The notes under the pieces: model-generated
Seen by the model: the letters and a program-made list of their open reading frames with translations, nothing else
Databases searched by the model: none
Told to the model about the DNA's origin: nothing
Translations under genes and position numbers: made by a program
Shown here: one piece after another, positions 1 to 8,899 of the stretch
Layout of the letters: every line of letters starts with the position of its first letter
How positions within the stretch are numbered: the first letter of the stretch is position 1
Origin: Spirochaetaceae bacterium
GTDB taxonomy: Bacteria; Spirochaetota; Spirochaetia; CADAEX01
Assembly: GCA_009780675.1 (NCBI GenBank)
Contig: WQZP01000004.1
Coordinates: 1-64,000 of the forward strand
DNA: 64,000 nucleotides
Direction of reading: 5' to 3'

Positions 1-717
1 ATAAAAATCGAAGTTAAGGATAAAAAAGTAGGGGTGGTAAACGGGCTTGCGGTATACGACAGGGGCTTTTACACATTCGGCCGCCCTTTTCTTGTGTCTG
101 CGACTGTAGCTCCGGGTAACGAGGGGATAATCAATATTGAGAGGGAGGCAGGGCTCTCCGGGGAAATTTACAACAAGGGAGCAATGATAATCGAAGGTTT
201 TTTAAGGGCTTTTTATGCCAAAGATTTTCCGTTATCTTTGTTTGCAAGTATTTGTTTTGAGCAGTCATACGGGGAAATAGAGGGTGATTCTGCGTCATCT
301 ACAGAGATATTCGCGCTTTTGTCTGCTATTGCTGCAGTGCCGTTTAATCAAAATATTGCGATAACTGGTTCTGTTAATCAGTTGGGGCAGATACAGCCTA
401 TAGGCGGGGTTAATGAAAAAATCGAAGGGTTTTATTCAATATGTGAGAAATTTGGTTTAACAGGCACGCAAGGTGTAATAATTCCGGATTTAAATGTTAA
501 AAATCTTATCCTGCACCAAAATGTCAAAGATGCTGTTAAAAAAGGGACTTTCCACATTTATCCAATAAAAACCATAAATGAAGGGATAAGCATATTGTCG
601 GAAATGGAGGCAGGGGAAATCAATAAAAAGGGCGGGTTCCCTTCCGGCACATTTAATTACCTTATAGAGAAAAAACTTAGAGCTTTATCCAAAAAAAGCA
701 AAAACTTATGTAGGTGA
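1..717 (+). CDS. Lon-like (LonB/YcbZ family) protease, C-terminal part
   Basis: The reading frame is open from base 1, so this is the 3' end of a longer gene whose start lies outside the window. The visible part is the Lon-type serine protease domain (family S16). The catalytic Ser sits in G-D-S-A-S and the catalytic Lys in G-G-V-N-E-K-I-E-G-F, the Ser-Lys dyad of Lon. The wording G-S-V-N-Q-L-G-Q-I-Q-P-I-G-G is typical of the YcbZ/LonB branch (COG1067) rather than classical LonA. Family members degrade unfolded or regulatory proteins in the cytoplasm. Whether the missing part carries an intact AAA ATPase cannot be seen. It converges with the cyclase gene and ends only a few bases from it. Confidence 0.9.
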   Translation: MKIEVKDKKVGVVNGLAVYDRGFYTFGRPFLVSATVAPGNEGIINIEREAGLSGEIYNKGAMIIEGFLRAFYAKDFPLSLFASICFEQSYGEIEGDSASSTEIFALLSAIAAVPFNQNIAITGSVNQLGQIQPIGGVNEKIEGFYSICEKFGLTGTQGVIIPDLNVKNLILHQNVKDAVKKGTFHIYPIKTINEGISILSEMEAGEINKKGGFPSGTFNYLIEKKLRALSKKSKNLCR

Positions 718-724
718 TAATTGC

Positions 725-3433
725 TTACTTGCTTTCCAGGTTGACAACGCCGTCCCAATTTTTCGGGGGCGGATTCTCTTTGTAAGCTGCGCAGCGTTTC
801 AGAAAAATCCCGGAAGGGGCGTCATTCGGGCTAATCTCAAGTACGCTCTGAAAAATCTTTGCAGCATTTTCCCATTCTCTGTTTTCATACAAGTCTAAAG
901 CTTTTTCAAAGCGCATAATAGTCTCTTTTTGTTTGTCTGTTGCATCTTCCATGGTTTCCACAAGCTCATAAAGTTGCACAGGTTCGTGAATGCCCACTAC
1001 CCTCACCCTGTCGAGCCTGCGGCTAAGAATATGGCCTCCGGTTTCATCAATGGTCGGCTGGCTGGTGAGTATAAAAGTTCCATAGAACTTGTTTGCCCCC
1101 TCAAGCCGCGCGGCAAGGTTTACAGTGTTCCCCATAATCGTATAGTTCATTTTATTTTCCGTACCCATGTTACCCGCTACCATGCCCCCTGTAGTGATAC
1201 CAATACGGGTCAAAAGCGGAAGAGAAGAAAGATTTTCTTCCAAAACGATCTTGTTCAGCTCCTCTTCTTTGTGCCTCATGGAGATAGCTGAACGGCAAGC
1301 GCGCAAAGCATGATCCGGAAGCTCCAGAGGAGCGCCAAAGAATGCAACGATTGCGTCACCCACATACTTGTCAATAGTTCCCTTTTCATCCAATACCACA
1401 TCGCTCATGGTAGTAAGGTAACGATTCAAAAGAGCAACCAGAGCTTCTGGTGCAAGTTGTTCCGAAATGGTTGAAAAACCCTTTATATCTGTAAACATGG
1501 CGCTCATATGACGCTTTGCACCTCCCAACTGGAGCCGTGAAGGGTCTGCTACAATTTCCTTAACAACATCAGCAGAAACATAAGTGGAAAAGGCCTTCTG
1601 TATAAATTGCCTCTCCTTGTCTGCTTCTATATAAGAAACAATCTCACAAACAACCGTGGCACAGATAAGAGAAAAAATCAGATAGATAGGACCAATAAAA
1701 ATCCCTGTAAAACGGAAGAACAGGAAGCACAATAAAAAGAGCGCCAGCGCGCAGCAAAAGCTTACAACAGCTCTTCGGCCAGGAGAAAGACGGGTAGACA
1801 AAATTATCACCAATGGGGTAATTAAACATAAAAGGACACCTTGTCTGGCAGGAAGCCAAATCAAAAAAGACTGTGAAAGAATAGTATCCAGTACTACCCC
1901 ATGTGTCCCTACATTGACATATTCATTGTGAAAAGGGTTAACGCCAATATCAGTTGTTCCTGCGTCGGTTTGCCCTATAATGCAGAGCTTACCCCTTAAT
2001 GCAATACTTAGTTTTTCATGGATCATCTCAAAATTGTCAAGAAAACCAATTAAGTTATGCGCAATCTCTCCAAGCTCGCGACTTTCCTCCACAATCATGT
2101 CTGCCTGGTCAGGATGCAGGTTTGCCACCTCTATGCCAATAGCTTCTATTCTTTCGGGAAACCCCAAGTCCCTGAAATAATGAAGCTCTGACCAGGCTTT
2201 ATTCCTAAGAGTCAGATGCCTTTCAAAAGCTTCTTCCGAGGTTTCCGCAAGAGCCCTGTCGCGCTCGTTATTCGCAGCAGCAAACAGCCCCCTGGCATAG
2301 TGAAGGAGTCCCGGCACTTCCAGCAGAACATCGTCGAGAGAGGTAAAAAAACGGAGGTTTGGCGACCCAATCAGCCTGCTTGTCAGACGCTCAATTTCAC
2401 GCCAACTGCGCTCCAACTGGGTAAGGGCAGAAAAAGAAATATGTGTATAGCTATCTTCATAACTTGTAGTGGGCCAGTCAAGGAGCATACGCCCCTGCGC
2501 ATCCAATGGAATGCGAATATCCCTTATTTCTCCTGAAGGGAGCCTGGCATCGCGCAGGATAAGCCTGTTTCTTTTTAGTTCCAGCGCAGGGTTGCCCAGA
2601 AAGTCTACCAGAGGAGCAAGCGCAAGCTGGAGATACCAGTGCCCATGAATTTTCTGCACCATATCAATGCGTCGCCTTACTCCATCTGCATCAACAAAAG
2701 CCCGCGTAAATCCAGCGCCCCTGGCTCCCTCTACCAAAGGGACAATGGGCGGCAGAATATCAGCAAAGAATTCTCTCCGGTCATAAGCAGCCTTAACAGG
2801 GCGCGATAAAAACTCCTCTGCTACAGCGCGAAGAGGAGCGCGTTCATCATCCAGAGGATAAGTTCTCAAATTTAAAGTTATCCATGTTCTGCCAAGCAAA
2901 GCTGCTGCGCTGGCAAGATATTCATCGTTATCCCTCGCAACCTCCAGCGCTGTGGCAAGCAGGTCATCCAGCTCATCTGCTATAAAGTCGGAAAAATGCT
3001 CCAATGCCTCGGCTCTGCTAAATCTGTTTTCGAGCAGAGCATTGATCAATTCAAAAGTAGCGCTTTCAATTTCCGAAAAAGTTCTGGAAAAATTTAAAGG
3101 GAGATCGTCTAACCTAATACTATCCAGCCCACGAGGGCTTCTTTCTATAAATTCAATATCAAAGATAACCGCTGCAACATCGAATTCCTTGAGTCGAAAA
3201 AGGCCTTCTGCCATAATGGAGCGAGGCCAGGGGAAAACTCCGTTCATTGCAATAGCTTGGTCATCAACATCCAGAAAAAGCACGATATCTGCCCGTTCAC
3301 GCTCTGGTCTTTGCCCAAGGAAAATATCATAGAGCCTTTTTTCTATAGAATAAAAAAGCCCAAGTAAACCACAAAAAGCAAAAAAGAGCGCGGAAATAAA
3401 AGCTATAATCGCGCCTTGTCTGAGATGTTTCAT
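725..3433 (-). CDS. CHASE2-domain class III adenylate/guanylate cyclase
   Basis: A 902-residue membrane sensor-cyclase. TM1 is at about residues 9-28. A long exported CHASE2 sensor follows, with the typical N-terminal R-P-E-R and G-V-F-P-W-P-R signatures, running to about residue 525. Three membrane helices occupy about 530-620. The cyclase core starts near 640: metal-binding Asp649 (F-T-D-I-K-G-F) and Asp693 (Y-V-G-D), Lys689 and Thr765 at the base-selecting positions, and Asn772/Arg776 (V-N-L-A-A-R-L) for catalysis. All key residues are present and the Lys/Thr pair favours ATP, so cAMP is the likely product (inference). A TPR-like segment (about 835-880) closes the protein. CHASE2 is longer than usual, with a helical insertion at about 350-450. 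It is the last gene of a minus-strand operon, 3 bases after fecR-like. Confidence 0.93.
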   Translation of the reverse strand: MKHLRQGAIIAFISALFFAFCGLLGLFYSIEKRLYDIFLGQRPERERADIVLFLDVDDQAIAMNGVFPWPRSIMAEGLFRLKEFDVAAVIFDIEFIERSPRGLDSIRLDDLPLNFSRTFSEIESATFELINALLENRFSRAEALEHFSDFIADELDDLLATALEVARDNDEYLASAAALLGRTWITLNLRTYPLDDERAPLRAVAEEFLSRPVKAAYDRREFFADILPPIVPLVEGARGAGFTRAFVDADGVRRRIDMVQKIHGHWYLQLALAPLVDFLGNPALELKRNRLILRDARLPSGEIRDIRIPLDAQGRMLLDWPTTSYEDSYTHISFSALTQLERSWREIERLTSRLIGSPNLRFFTSLDDVLLEVPGLLHYARGLFAAANNERDRALAETSEEAFERHLTLRNKAWSELHYFRDLGFPERIEAIGIEVANLHPDQADMIVEESRELGEIAHNLIGFLDNFEMIHEKLSIALRGKLCIIGQTDAGTTDIGVNPFHNEYVNVGTHGVVLDTILSQSFLIWLPARQGVLLCLITPLVIILSTRLSPGRRAVVSFCCALALFLLCFLFFRFTGIFIGPIYLIFSLICATVVCEIVSYIEADKERQFIQKAFSTYVSADVVKEIVADPSRLQLGGAKRHMSAMFTDIKGFSTISEQLAPEALVALLNRYLTTMSDVVLDEKGTIDKYVGDAIVAFFGAPLELPDHALRACRSAISMRHKEEELNKIVLEENLSSLPLLTRIGITTGGMVAGNMGTENKMNYTIMGNTVNLAARLEGANKFYGTFILTSQPTIDETGGHILSRRLDRVRVVGIHEPVQLYELVETMEDATDKQKETIMRFEKALDLYENREWENAAKIFQSVLEISPNDAPSGIFLKRCAAYKENPPPKNWDGVVNLESK

Positions 3434-3436
3434 TTT

Positions 3437-4111
3437 TTAGAAACCAACAGAAATACTTACTGGAGCATTGATTTCCGCAGGTATAATCGGATCTGTTTGC
3501 ACTGCGTCTATAATACCAAGAGGAAGATCTGGTCTTAAATCCGCTATAAAGGTTTCTGTAGGCGAAGCAATCCGTCCCGAGCGATCATCAACAAAACTCG
3601 TACTGCCTGTATCAACAAAAACAGGAACTCCTGCCACACCGGAAAATGCTACTGTCCCTTCGGATACTTTAAGATTGCGTGTGTCGAATTCAAAAATCGT
3701 TCCACGCACAGATGCTGTGGCAGAAGTACTGCGGACAGTAAAATCGGTCCTGACCCCTTCGGCAGATCTGACCTCTGCCCGCACTCTGCCGGCAGTAAGA
3801 TTCAGTTCCACTTTTTCCTCGTCCTGTGCTCTGGATAATTCAGCCAACGAAAGTCGTGTGAGAGGTCGTACTGTAAGGACAGAATTGCCAACAGCAATAA
3901 CTGCAGTACTTCTAAAACCAGTAGAAATTACAGTATCTGCTGTTAGTGTTGCTCCCCGGGTAGCTGGTTGCCAGGCTGCTGAGCCTGGTCGTTGTATCTC
4001 CACAGTTCCTACCAGGTCACGGATTACAGCCTGAGGCGCTGCCTGGGCAAAAATAGTGGTTGTTATAAAGAAAAATCCAATTGTTAAAATCAAACATTTT
4101 AAATTTCGCAT
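3437..4111 (-). CDS. FecR-domain exported protein
   Basis: A 224-residue protein with a clear signal peptide (hydrophobic residues 6-20, then F-A-Q-A-A). A FecR-type beta-rich domain follows, including the G-T-V-E-I-Q-R-P-G start and the T-P-type R-S-T-S-A-T-A-S-V-R-G-T-I-F-E-F core. In classical systems FecR carries a periplasmic signal to a FecI sigma factor. Here there is no cytoplasmic domain, no FecI and no TonB receptor, so it is a stand-alone periplasmic or surface FecR domain. It lies directly upstream of the CHASE2 cyclase and downstream of a barrel-like protein on the same transcript. Ligand presentation to the CHASE2 sensor is a plausible job, but this is inferred from context only. 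Confidence 0.85.
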   Translation of the reverse strand: MRNLKCLILTIGFFFITTTIFAQAAPQAVIRDLVGTVEIQRPGSAAWQPATRGATLTADTVISTGFRSTAVIAVGNSVLTVRPLTRLSLAELSRAQDEEKVELNLTAGRVRAEVRSAEGVRTDFTVRSTSATASVRGTIFEFDTRNLKVSEGTVAFSGVAGVPVFVDTGSTSFVDDRSGRIASPTETFIADLRPDLPLGIIDAVQTDPIIPAEINAPVSISVGF

Positions 4112-4126
4112 TTTATTAAACTCCTT

Positions 4127-5368
4127 TTAAAGTGAGAATATTGTTCCTATGTTTATGGACCACCTGACAGGTGCAAAAGTATCCATGGCTGCTCCAGTTC
4201 TTGGTATAAAAGCTCCTCCGCCAAAGGTTAGCGAAAGATCGGAAAAGGGCACCCAGAGCAAAGATCCGCCCAATTCCATGCCTAAAGAATAGAAATCTTT
4301 TTCTATACCTGAATCAAAAAAAGTATCAGTATCTGTTCTAAAAAAGTATTGTCCATGCACCTCTGCTGCAAGAGCGTGGTGAAGGCGCACTTCGTACCTG
4401 GCAGCCAGGGCCATTATTCCGCTAAAGTAGGGCTTAAGTACCCGACTCTGCTCTTCCATTACTACAGGGAAAAAAGCTGCGGTATTCGGCCCTTCGCCCG
4501 AAGCCCACTTTGCGCCAAGTGAAAACCTGTCATTGACAGGAGTAGGCAGCCGCATACCACATTCCACAGAAGTGGCAAACGCAAAACGTATTCCATCAGC
4601 GTTTGTATTTTCCATTCCTGCTACGCCAGCTAACTTTAAGTCAAATCGCTTATAACTCATGGTATGGCGAAGGAGGAGATATTGCGTATGAAACTTTTCA
4701 TCTGCTTTGGAAAGGTCAAACTGCGCCATAAGCCCGGCAAAGGTTGTTCCACGGGCATACGGGAACCCTGAAAATTCTCCGTGAAGAATTGTTAACGCTC
4801 GTCTGGGGGCAAAGTAGGTGTTTGCAAAATCGTTTATATCAAAAGGGGCTACATAATACATTTGCTTGGGATCAGTTGGGCTGACATTTATGCTTGCTGT
4901 ATCAGAATACAAAAGGCCAGTGTAAAAGGCAGCAACGCCCACTCTTGCGCGTCCCATATCGTACAGAATATCTGCTCCATCAAAACTGCCTCTTGCAACC
5001 AGACGGGAAGGGTCCTGCCAGAAAATACGTCCTGCCCTGATGTCAATCGAATCGGAAAGTCTTGCAGAAAGTTCGAGCTTATATAATTCCGGGATAACGC
5101 TCATCCTGTCTTCCCAGGGGATCATATTGTTACTATCGCCTGTATAATCAAATTGTACTCCAGCGGAAACATAAAAATCTGCTTTGCCAATGGGCGCGGA
5201 AAGCCAGGGCGCAAAAATCCCGACAAAATTGTCTATCCTGTTACCTGGACTGGTAGTACTTAAATTTTCTGTAAGATAATTCCCGCTCAAGGTAGCTCCA
5301 AAATCAGCAGCAAAAAGTGGAGTAAATGCAATGGAAAAAATAAATACAAAAATATAGATCCGTTTCAC
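4127..5368 (-). CDS. Probable outer-membrane beta-barrel protein
   Basis: A 413-residue exported protein with a signal peptide ending near F-A-A-D (about residue 21). The rest is alternating hydrophobic/polar beta strands with many aromatic residues, no transmembrane helices, and repeated G-x-x-F/Y/W endings. It ends in R-W-S-I-N-I-G-T-I-F-S-L, a barrel-like terminal strand. I do not recognise a named family. The start overlaps the preceding gene's stop by 4 bases, indicating translational coupling. Position between a small exported protein and the FecR-domain gene suggests that these envelope proteins work together. An alternative is a surface adhesin or porin unrelated to signalling. Confidence 0.75.
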   Translation of the reverse strand: MKRIYIFVFIFSIAFTPLFAADFGATLSGNYLTENLSTTSPGNRIDNFVGIFAPWLSAPIGKADFYVSAGVQFDYTGDSNNMIPWEDRMSVIPELYKLELSARLSDSIDIRAGRIFWQDPSRLVARGSFDGADILYDMGRARVGVAAFYTGLLYSDTASINVSPTDPKQMYYVAPFDINDFANTYFAPRRALTILHGEFSGFPYARGTTFAGLMAQFDLSKADEKFHTQYLLLRHTMSYKRFDLKLAGVAGMENTNADGIRFAFATSVECGMRLPTPVNDRFSLGAKWASGEGPNTAAFFPVVMEEQSRVLKPYFSGIMALAARYEVRLHHALAAEVHGQYFFRTDTDTFFDSGIEKDFYSLGMELGGSLLWVPFSDLSLTFGGGAFIPRTGAAMDTFAPVRWSINIGTIFSL

Positions 5369-5862
5369 CTGATGCCTCCGGTATTTTGAAGTAATGCGTC
5401 CATAAGTTCGTTTTCACCAGTATGACTCAAGGCGCTGCCAATGATTTGCAAAAGCTGTTCTCCTGAAACTTTCATGGATGGATACGCGCGGCCCTGTATT
5501 AGTCTGCGGTAAACCATTTCCCGGTAAGCATAACGGGGAGCTCTGGTAAATGAATACATAATGCCGCCTCTTATTTCAAAGGCATTCATTACCAGAAAAG
5601 CTGCGTCCCTCAGGTTAATGGGGTCTGCTGCTTCCTTTGTTATCCACCTGTTTGTTCTTGCCATATTATAAGCTGCGTTTTCCGCAGCAGCGCCGGAAAG
5701 TCCTGGTGGCAATAACTCCGCTGCTCCCAATACAAAGCGCGCTGCTCCGGCAGCAGTAACTGCTTCTGTTTCAAGCAATCTGTCCAGCTCCGCAGCTGTT
5801 TGCGCAGAAAGGGCTAACGCTGAAAACAGGAAAAAAATCAAAACCAATAATCTATTTAACAT
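5365..5862 (-). CDS. Small exported protein of unknown function
   Basis: A 165-residue protein with a signal peptide (L-L-V-L-I-F-F-L-F-S-A-L-A-L-S-A-Q, cleavage after A-L-S-A or close to it). The mature part is Ala-rich and helical with a basic/aromatic patch (R-A-P-R-Y-A-Y-R-E-M-V-Y-R-R). I do not recognise a family. A GGAG ribosome-binding site lies about 11 bases before the ATG. Its 3' end overlaps the barrel gene by 4 bases, and the GLUG lipoprotein gene ends 40 bases upstream, so all five genes are probably one transcript. Confidence 0.7.
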   Translation of the reverse strand: MLNRLLVLIFFLFSALALSAQTAAELDRLLETEAVTAAGAARFVLGAAELLPPGLSGAAAENAAYNMARTNRWITKEAADPINLRDAAFLVMNAFEIRGGIMYSFTRAPRYAYREMVYRRLIQGRAYPSMKVSGEQLLQIIGSALSHTGENELMDALLQNTGGIR

Positions 5863-5902
5863 CCTTTTTTCTCCAAAGTATTTTATTAAAAATTTATTCC
5901 TG

Positions 5903-8674
5903 CTATGGCTGCACTACTGGGTTCTGCGTGTGAGTACCTGGCATATCCCTTAATATTGGCAACCTATTGTTGCTAATATCCCAAATAGCTGTATCTAATC
6001 CCACTGTGTCTCTCCACCATGAGAGCCCACCTAGCCACTGGTTAAGGCCAACATTTAAGCCGTGCCGGTTTGCAAGTGTGCCGACTTCGGGAGGATTAGC
6101 AGCAGCGATTGTTAAACCATTTACAAGCATATCTATCCGCCCATAGTTGTTTGAAATGGCTCCTTGCGCGCTCGTGATGTCAGTATTAGATGACCAGGCA
6201 AATACACGCCCCCAAGTCGCACCGGGGGCAGTTACAGAGGAGTTCAGCGCCACACATCCTCCTACAGTATAAGAACCAACTGGAGGATTAGCTTGATTCC
6301 ACCAATTTCCTACAACACCGCCGACATTTGTGAATCCCTGTACAGCTCCAATAGCGTAGCAGGATTGTATAATACCTCCATACTGCGACATCCCTACAAC
6401 ACCGCCGACATTAGCACCAGCGGCAATGTCGCTTGCGACATCCCCTGTGGAGTAGCTGTCTCTCACTTCCCCACCAGCTTCAGTCGCACTCTCACCATTC
6501 AGCCCCACAATACCGCCAACAGCAAAATCTGTACCTGTCACATTCCCTGTGGAGAATGTCCTTAGTACCCTACCACCGTTGCCGCCTGGTGCAACGTTGC
6601 GCCCCACCACACCTCCAACGTTGGAGGCGCCGTTGATATTTCCTGTTGAGTAGCTGAACCGTACTGTACCTTCATTATTTCCAACAACTCCACCAACATT
6701 ATCAGCTGTACCTGTGACATTCCCCGTAAAGTAGCTGTATTCCACCTCACCACCTTCATTATTTCCAACCACTCCACCAACATTAGAGATTGCACCTGTG
6801 ACATTCCCTGCGGAGGATGTCCTTCGCACTATACCACCGATGTTGCCTGCTGCAGGAATATTTTCACCCACCACGCCGCCGACATTCTCTTGTCCGCTGA
6901 CAGTGCTGGTCGCATGACTGTTTTCTATTCTGCCGGTGTTAAACCCTGCCACACCGCCGACATTCTCTTGTCCGCTGACAGTGCCAGTCACCTGGCTGCT
7001 TTCTATACTGCCGGGGTTGGTATTCGCTCCTGCTATGCCGCCGACACTAGCAGCGGTTGTTCCGCCGATAGCGCCAGTCACCTGGCTGCTTTCTATACTG
7101 CCGCCGTTATGCCCTGCTATGCCGCCAACTTGCTGAGTTCCGCTGACAGTGCCAGTCACCTGGCTGTTTTCTATAGTGCCATCGTTACGCCCTGCCACGC
7201 CGCCAACTTGCTGAGTTCCAGTGACAGTGCCGGACACATGGCTGTTTTCTATAGTGCCATCGTTAAACCCTGCCACTCCGCCGACCTGCATATTGCCAAG
7301 TATGTCAACATTAGTCAGAGTCACATTTCTAACTATCCCTGCTGCACCAATCCCTCCTGCACCAATCCAGCCGAACAAGCCCCGATAATCATCTGTAGAA
7401 GCACTGATTCTGAGATTGTTGATGGCATATACATTACCATCAAATACGCCAGTAAAGTGGGCACTTTGCGAACCAATCGGCGTCCAGTTGTTGGAATTGC
7501 CCGCGTCAAGATTGATGTTTGCCATTAGCCTGTAATGCGCATCGAGAGACCATGGATAGCCGTCAAAGGTTGCGCCGCTGCCAACCCTGCGAAGTTGAGT
7601 TTCATTAAAAATTTGAAACGGGCTACCCGCTGTACCATTCCCAATGGCAGGTGGTACTACCCATTGTCCTCCGGGGAGAGTACGGGTGTAGGTTCCAGCT
7701 CCAAAATCTATATATATGTCTGCCAAATTTCCAGGAAAAGCATTTTGGGCAACTGCCACGCCAGTTTTGCTAAAAGTAACGCTTTCAAGCAAATTATTAT
7801 TCGCAAACGCCATATTCCCAATATGATCAACATTGTTGGGAATAGTAACACTGATAAGTTGAGTGTTTTCAAATACATGATTTATAATATCAGTAATACC
7901 ATTGCCAATATCAAGATGGCGCAGGTTGGGAAAAACAAAGGGTCCTGATGTTCTTATGCTTGTTGCTGCTTCGGGTAGAGTAAGAGACACAACTTGCTCC
8001 ATGAGTGGAGTCGTGCCACCAGCAGGAGGCATTGCAACGTCAAAATTTCCATTACTCCACAGCCTGCCTTCTCCTGAGGAGTCACCAGAGCGGGTACAGC
8101 GGGACAGATTAAGATTTACGAATTTTCCCCCAGTAGCTGTAGGCGCTTCGGTAAGGGCATTATATATAGCTGACCAGTTGGCGCTCGTTAATGGCATGTA
8201 CAGATTAAGATTTATTGGATTGCTAATCGTTCCTCCTGGTTGGCTAGCCAGAAATTCTTCTATAAAACCCACATTGGTTATGTATAATTTTATTTCAACG
8301 TTGTTGTTTCCTCCTGCCCGTACTTCTACGATGTTGGAACCGCTAGCCACAATCTCATTCTCATTATTCCGGATGCGACTGGTTTCTACATTTATTGTCC
8401 ACCTGCCGACTGCTACATTGACCGTAACAGTTTCTCCGTGCCTTGCGGTTATTGTAAAACTTTGCGCTCCAGGACCAGTACCGGTTACTACATGGGTAAG
8501 ACCTGCTCCTCCAGTCCCTGTTGAAAAGCTTCTTTCAGTAAGAGTTATGCCAGGAAGAGTTATACTAAGTGTTGCTTCTCCCTGACCACCATGGTAGTCC
8601 AGTGGGCTAAAACAAGTGGTTAATATAAAACAAGCAAATATAAGAAAAAGATAAAAACTATGACATTTTTTCAT
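5903..8674 (-). CDS. GLUG-repeat surface lipoprotein with BspA-like LRR segment
   Basis: Start chosen at the ATG at 8674 because it begins a lipoprotein signal peptide (M-K-K-C-H-S-F-Y-L-F, lipobox L-T-T-C at about residues 20-23) and has GGAG 6-10 bases upstream. The frame stays open to 8827, but that extension is not signal-like. The product is 923 residues. After the lipid anchor come a beta domain, a short BspA-like leucine-rich stretch (V-T-I-P-N-N-V-D-H-I-G-N-M-A-F), then about ten GLUG-type repeats (N-V-G-G-V-V-G-x-N, S-Y-S-T-G-N-V-T-G) and a C-terminal cap. GLUG and BspA repeats occur in adhesins and cell-surface proteins. The N-terminal third resembles the lipoprotein at 37083-38495 (same L-T-T-C-F-S-P-L-D-Y start). 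First gene of the cyclase operon by position. Confidence 0.85.
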   Translation of the reverse strand: MKKCHSFYLFLIFACFILTTCFSPLDYHGGQGEATLSITLPGITLTERSFSTGTGGAGLTHVVTGTGPGAQSFTITARHGETVTVNVAVGRWTINVETSRIRNNENEIVASGSNIVEVRAGGNNNVEIKLYITNVGFIEEFLASQPGGTISNPINLNLYMPLTSANWSAIYNALTEAPTATGGKFVNLNLSRCTRSGDSSGEGRLWSNGNFDVAMPPAGGTTPLMEQVVSLTLPEAATSIRTSGPFVFPNLRHLDIGNGITDIINHVFENTQLISVTIPNNVDHIGNMAFANNNLLESVTFSKTGVAVAQNAFPGNLADIYIDFGAGTYTRTLPGGQWVVPPAIGNGTAGSPFQIFNETQLRRVGSGATFDGYPWSLDAHYRLMANINLDAGNSNNWTPIGSQSAHFTGVFDGNVYAINNLRISASTDDYRGLFGWIGAGGIGAAGIVRNVTLTNVDILGNMQVGGVAGFNDGTIENSHVSGTVTGTQQVGGVAGRNDGTIENSQVTGTVSGTQQVGGIAGHNGGSIESSQVTGAIGGTTAASVGGIAGANTNPGSIESSQVTGTVSGQENVGGVAGFNTGRIENSHATSTVSGQENVGGVVGENIPAAGNIGGIVRRTSSAGNVTGAISNVGGVVGNNEGGEVEYSYFTGNVTGTADNVGGVVGNNEGTVRFSYSTGNINGASNVGGVVGRNVAPGGNGGRVLRTFSTGNVTGTDFAVGGIVGLNGESATEAGGEVRDSYSTGDVASDIAAGANVGGVVGMSQYGGIIQSCYAIGAVQGFTNVGGVVGNWWNQANPPVGSYTVGGCVALNSSVTAPGATWGRVFAWSSNTDITSAQGAISNNYGRIDMLVNGLTIAAANPPEVGTLANRHGLNVGLNQWLGGLSWWRDTVGLDTAIWDISNNRLPILRDMPGTHTQNPVVQP
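6270..7300 (-). repeat. Degenerate tandem repeats encoding GLUG motifs
   Basis: Direct repeats of roughly 60-75 bp within the lipoprotein gene. The best conserved copies are between 6890 and 7300, where near-identical blocks (on the + strand ctgacagtgccagtcacctg and relatives) recur. They encode S-x-V-T-G-T-V-S-G ... V-G-G-V-A-G-x-N units. This is coding repetition, not a mobile or CRISPR repeat. Such units can expand or contract by recombination. Confidence 0.8.
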
Positions 8675-8690
8675 ATAATACTCCATCTTT

Positions 8691-8719
8691 ATTATATATG
8701 CATATACATATATCTGCAA
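8691..8719 (-). promoter_or_regulatory. Candidate sigma70 promoter of the GLUG-cyclase operon
   Basis: On the minus strand: -35 TTGCAG (8714-8719), 17-bp spacer, -10 TATAAT (8691-8696). The predicted start of transcription falls close to the GGAG ribosome-binding site, giving a very short leader before the ATG at 8674. It is divergent from the promoter at 8831-8860. Confidence 0.5.
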
Positions 8720-8830
8720 GAGTTTTGCCCCTGGAAGCAACTCCCAACCAAAACCGACCACTGACCAATATAAGCAATTAAATAGTGTATAGCAACATGA
8801 TGCCTGTTCTAAATTTTGGCTATACAATGA

Positions 8831-8860
8831 TTGACATTAAGAAAAATCAAGTACTATAAT
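8831..8860 (+). promoter_or_regulatory. Consensus sigma70 promoter of the GHKL-HDOD gene
   Basis: Perfect -35 TTGACA (8831-8836), 18-bp spacer, perfect -10 TATAAT (8855-8860). The expected transcript starts near 8867, about 33 bases before the ATG at 8900, with an AAGGAAAG ribosome-binding site between. Confidence 0.75.
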
Positions 8861-8899
8861 CCTAATATAATAAAGTGTTCTCAAATAAGGAAAGAAAAA

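Noticed and set aside
6890-7528. Long plus-strand open frame of 212 codons
   Set aside because: It is the antisense of the GLUG repeats. Its product is a repetitive Ser/Ala/His-rich shadow with no ribosome-binding site.
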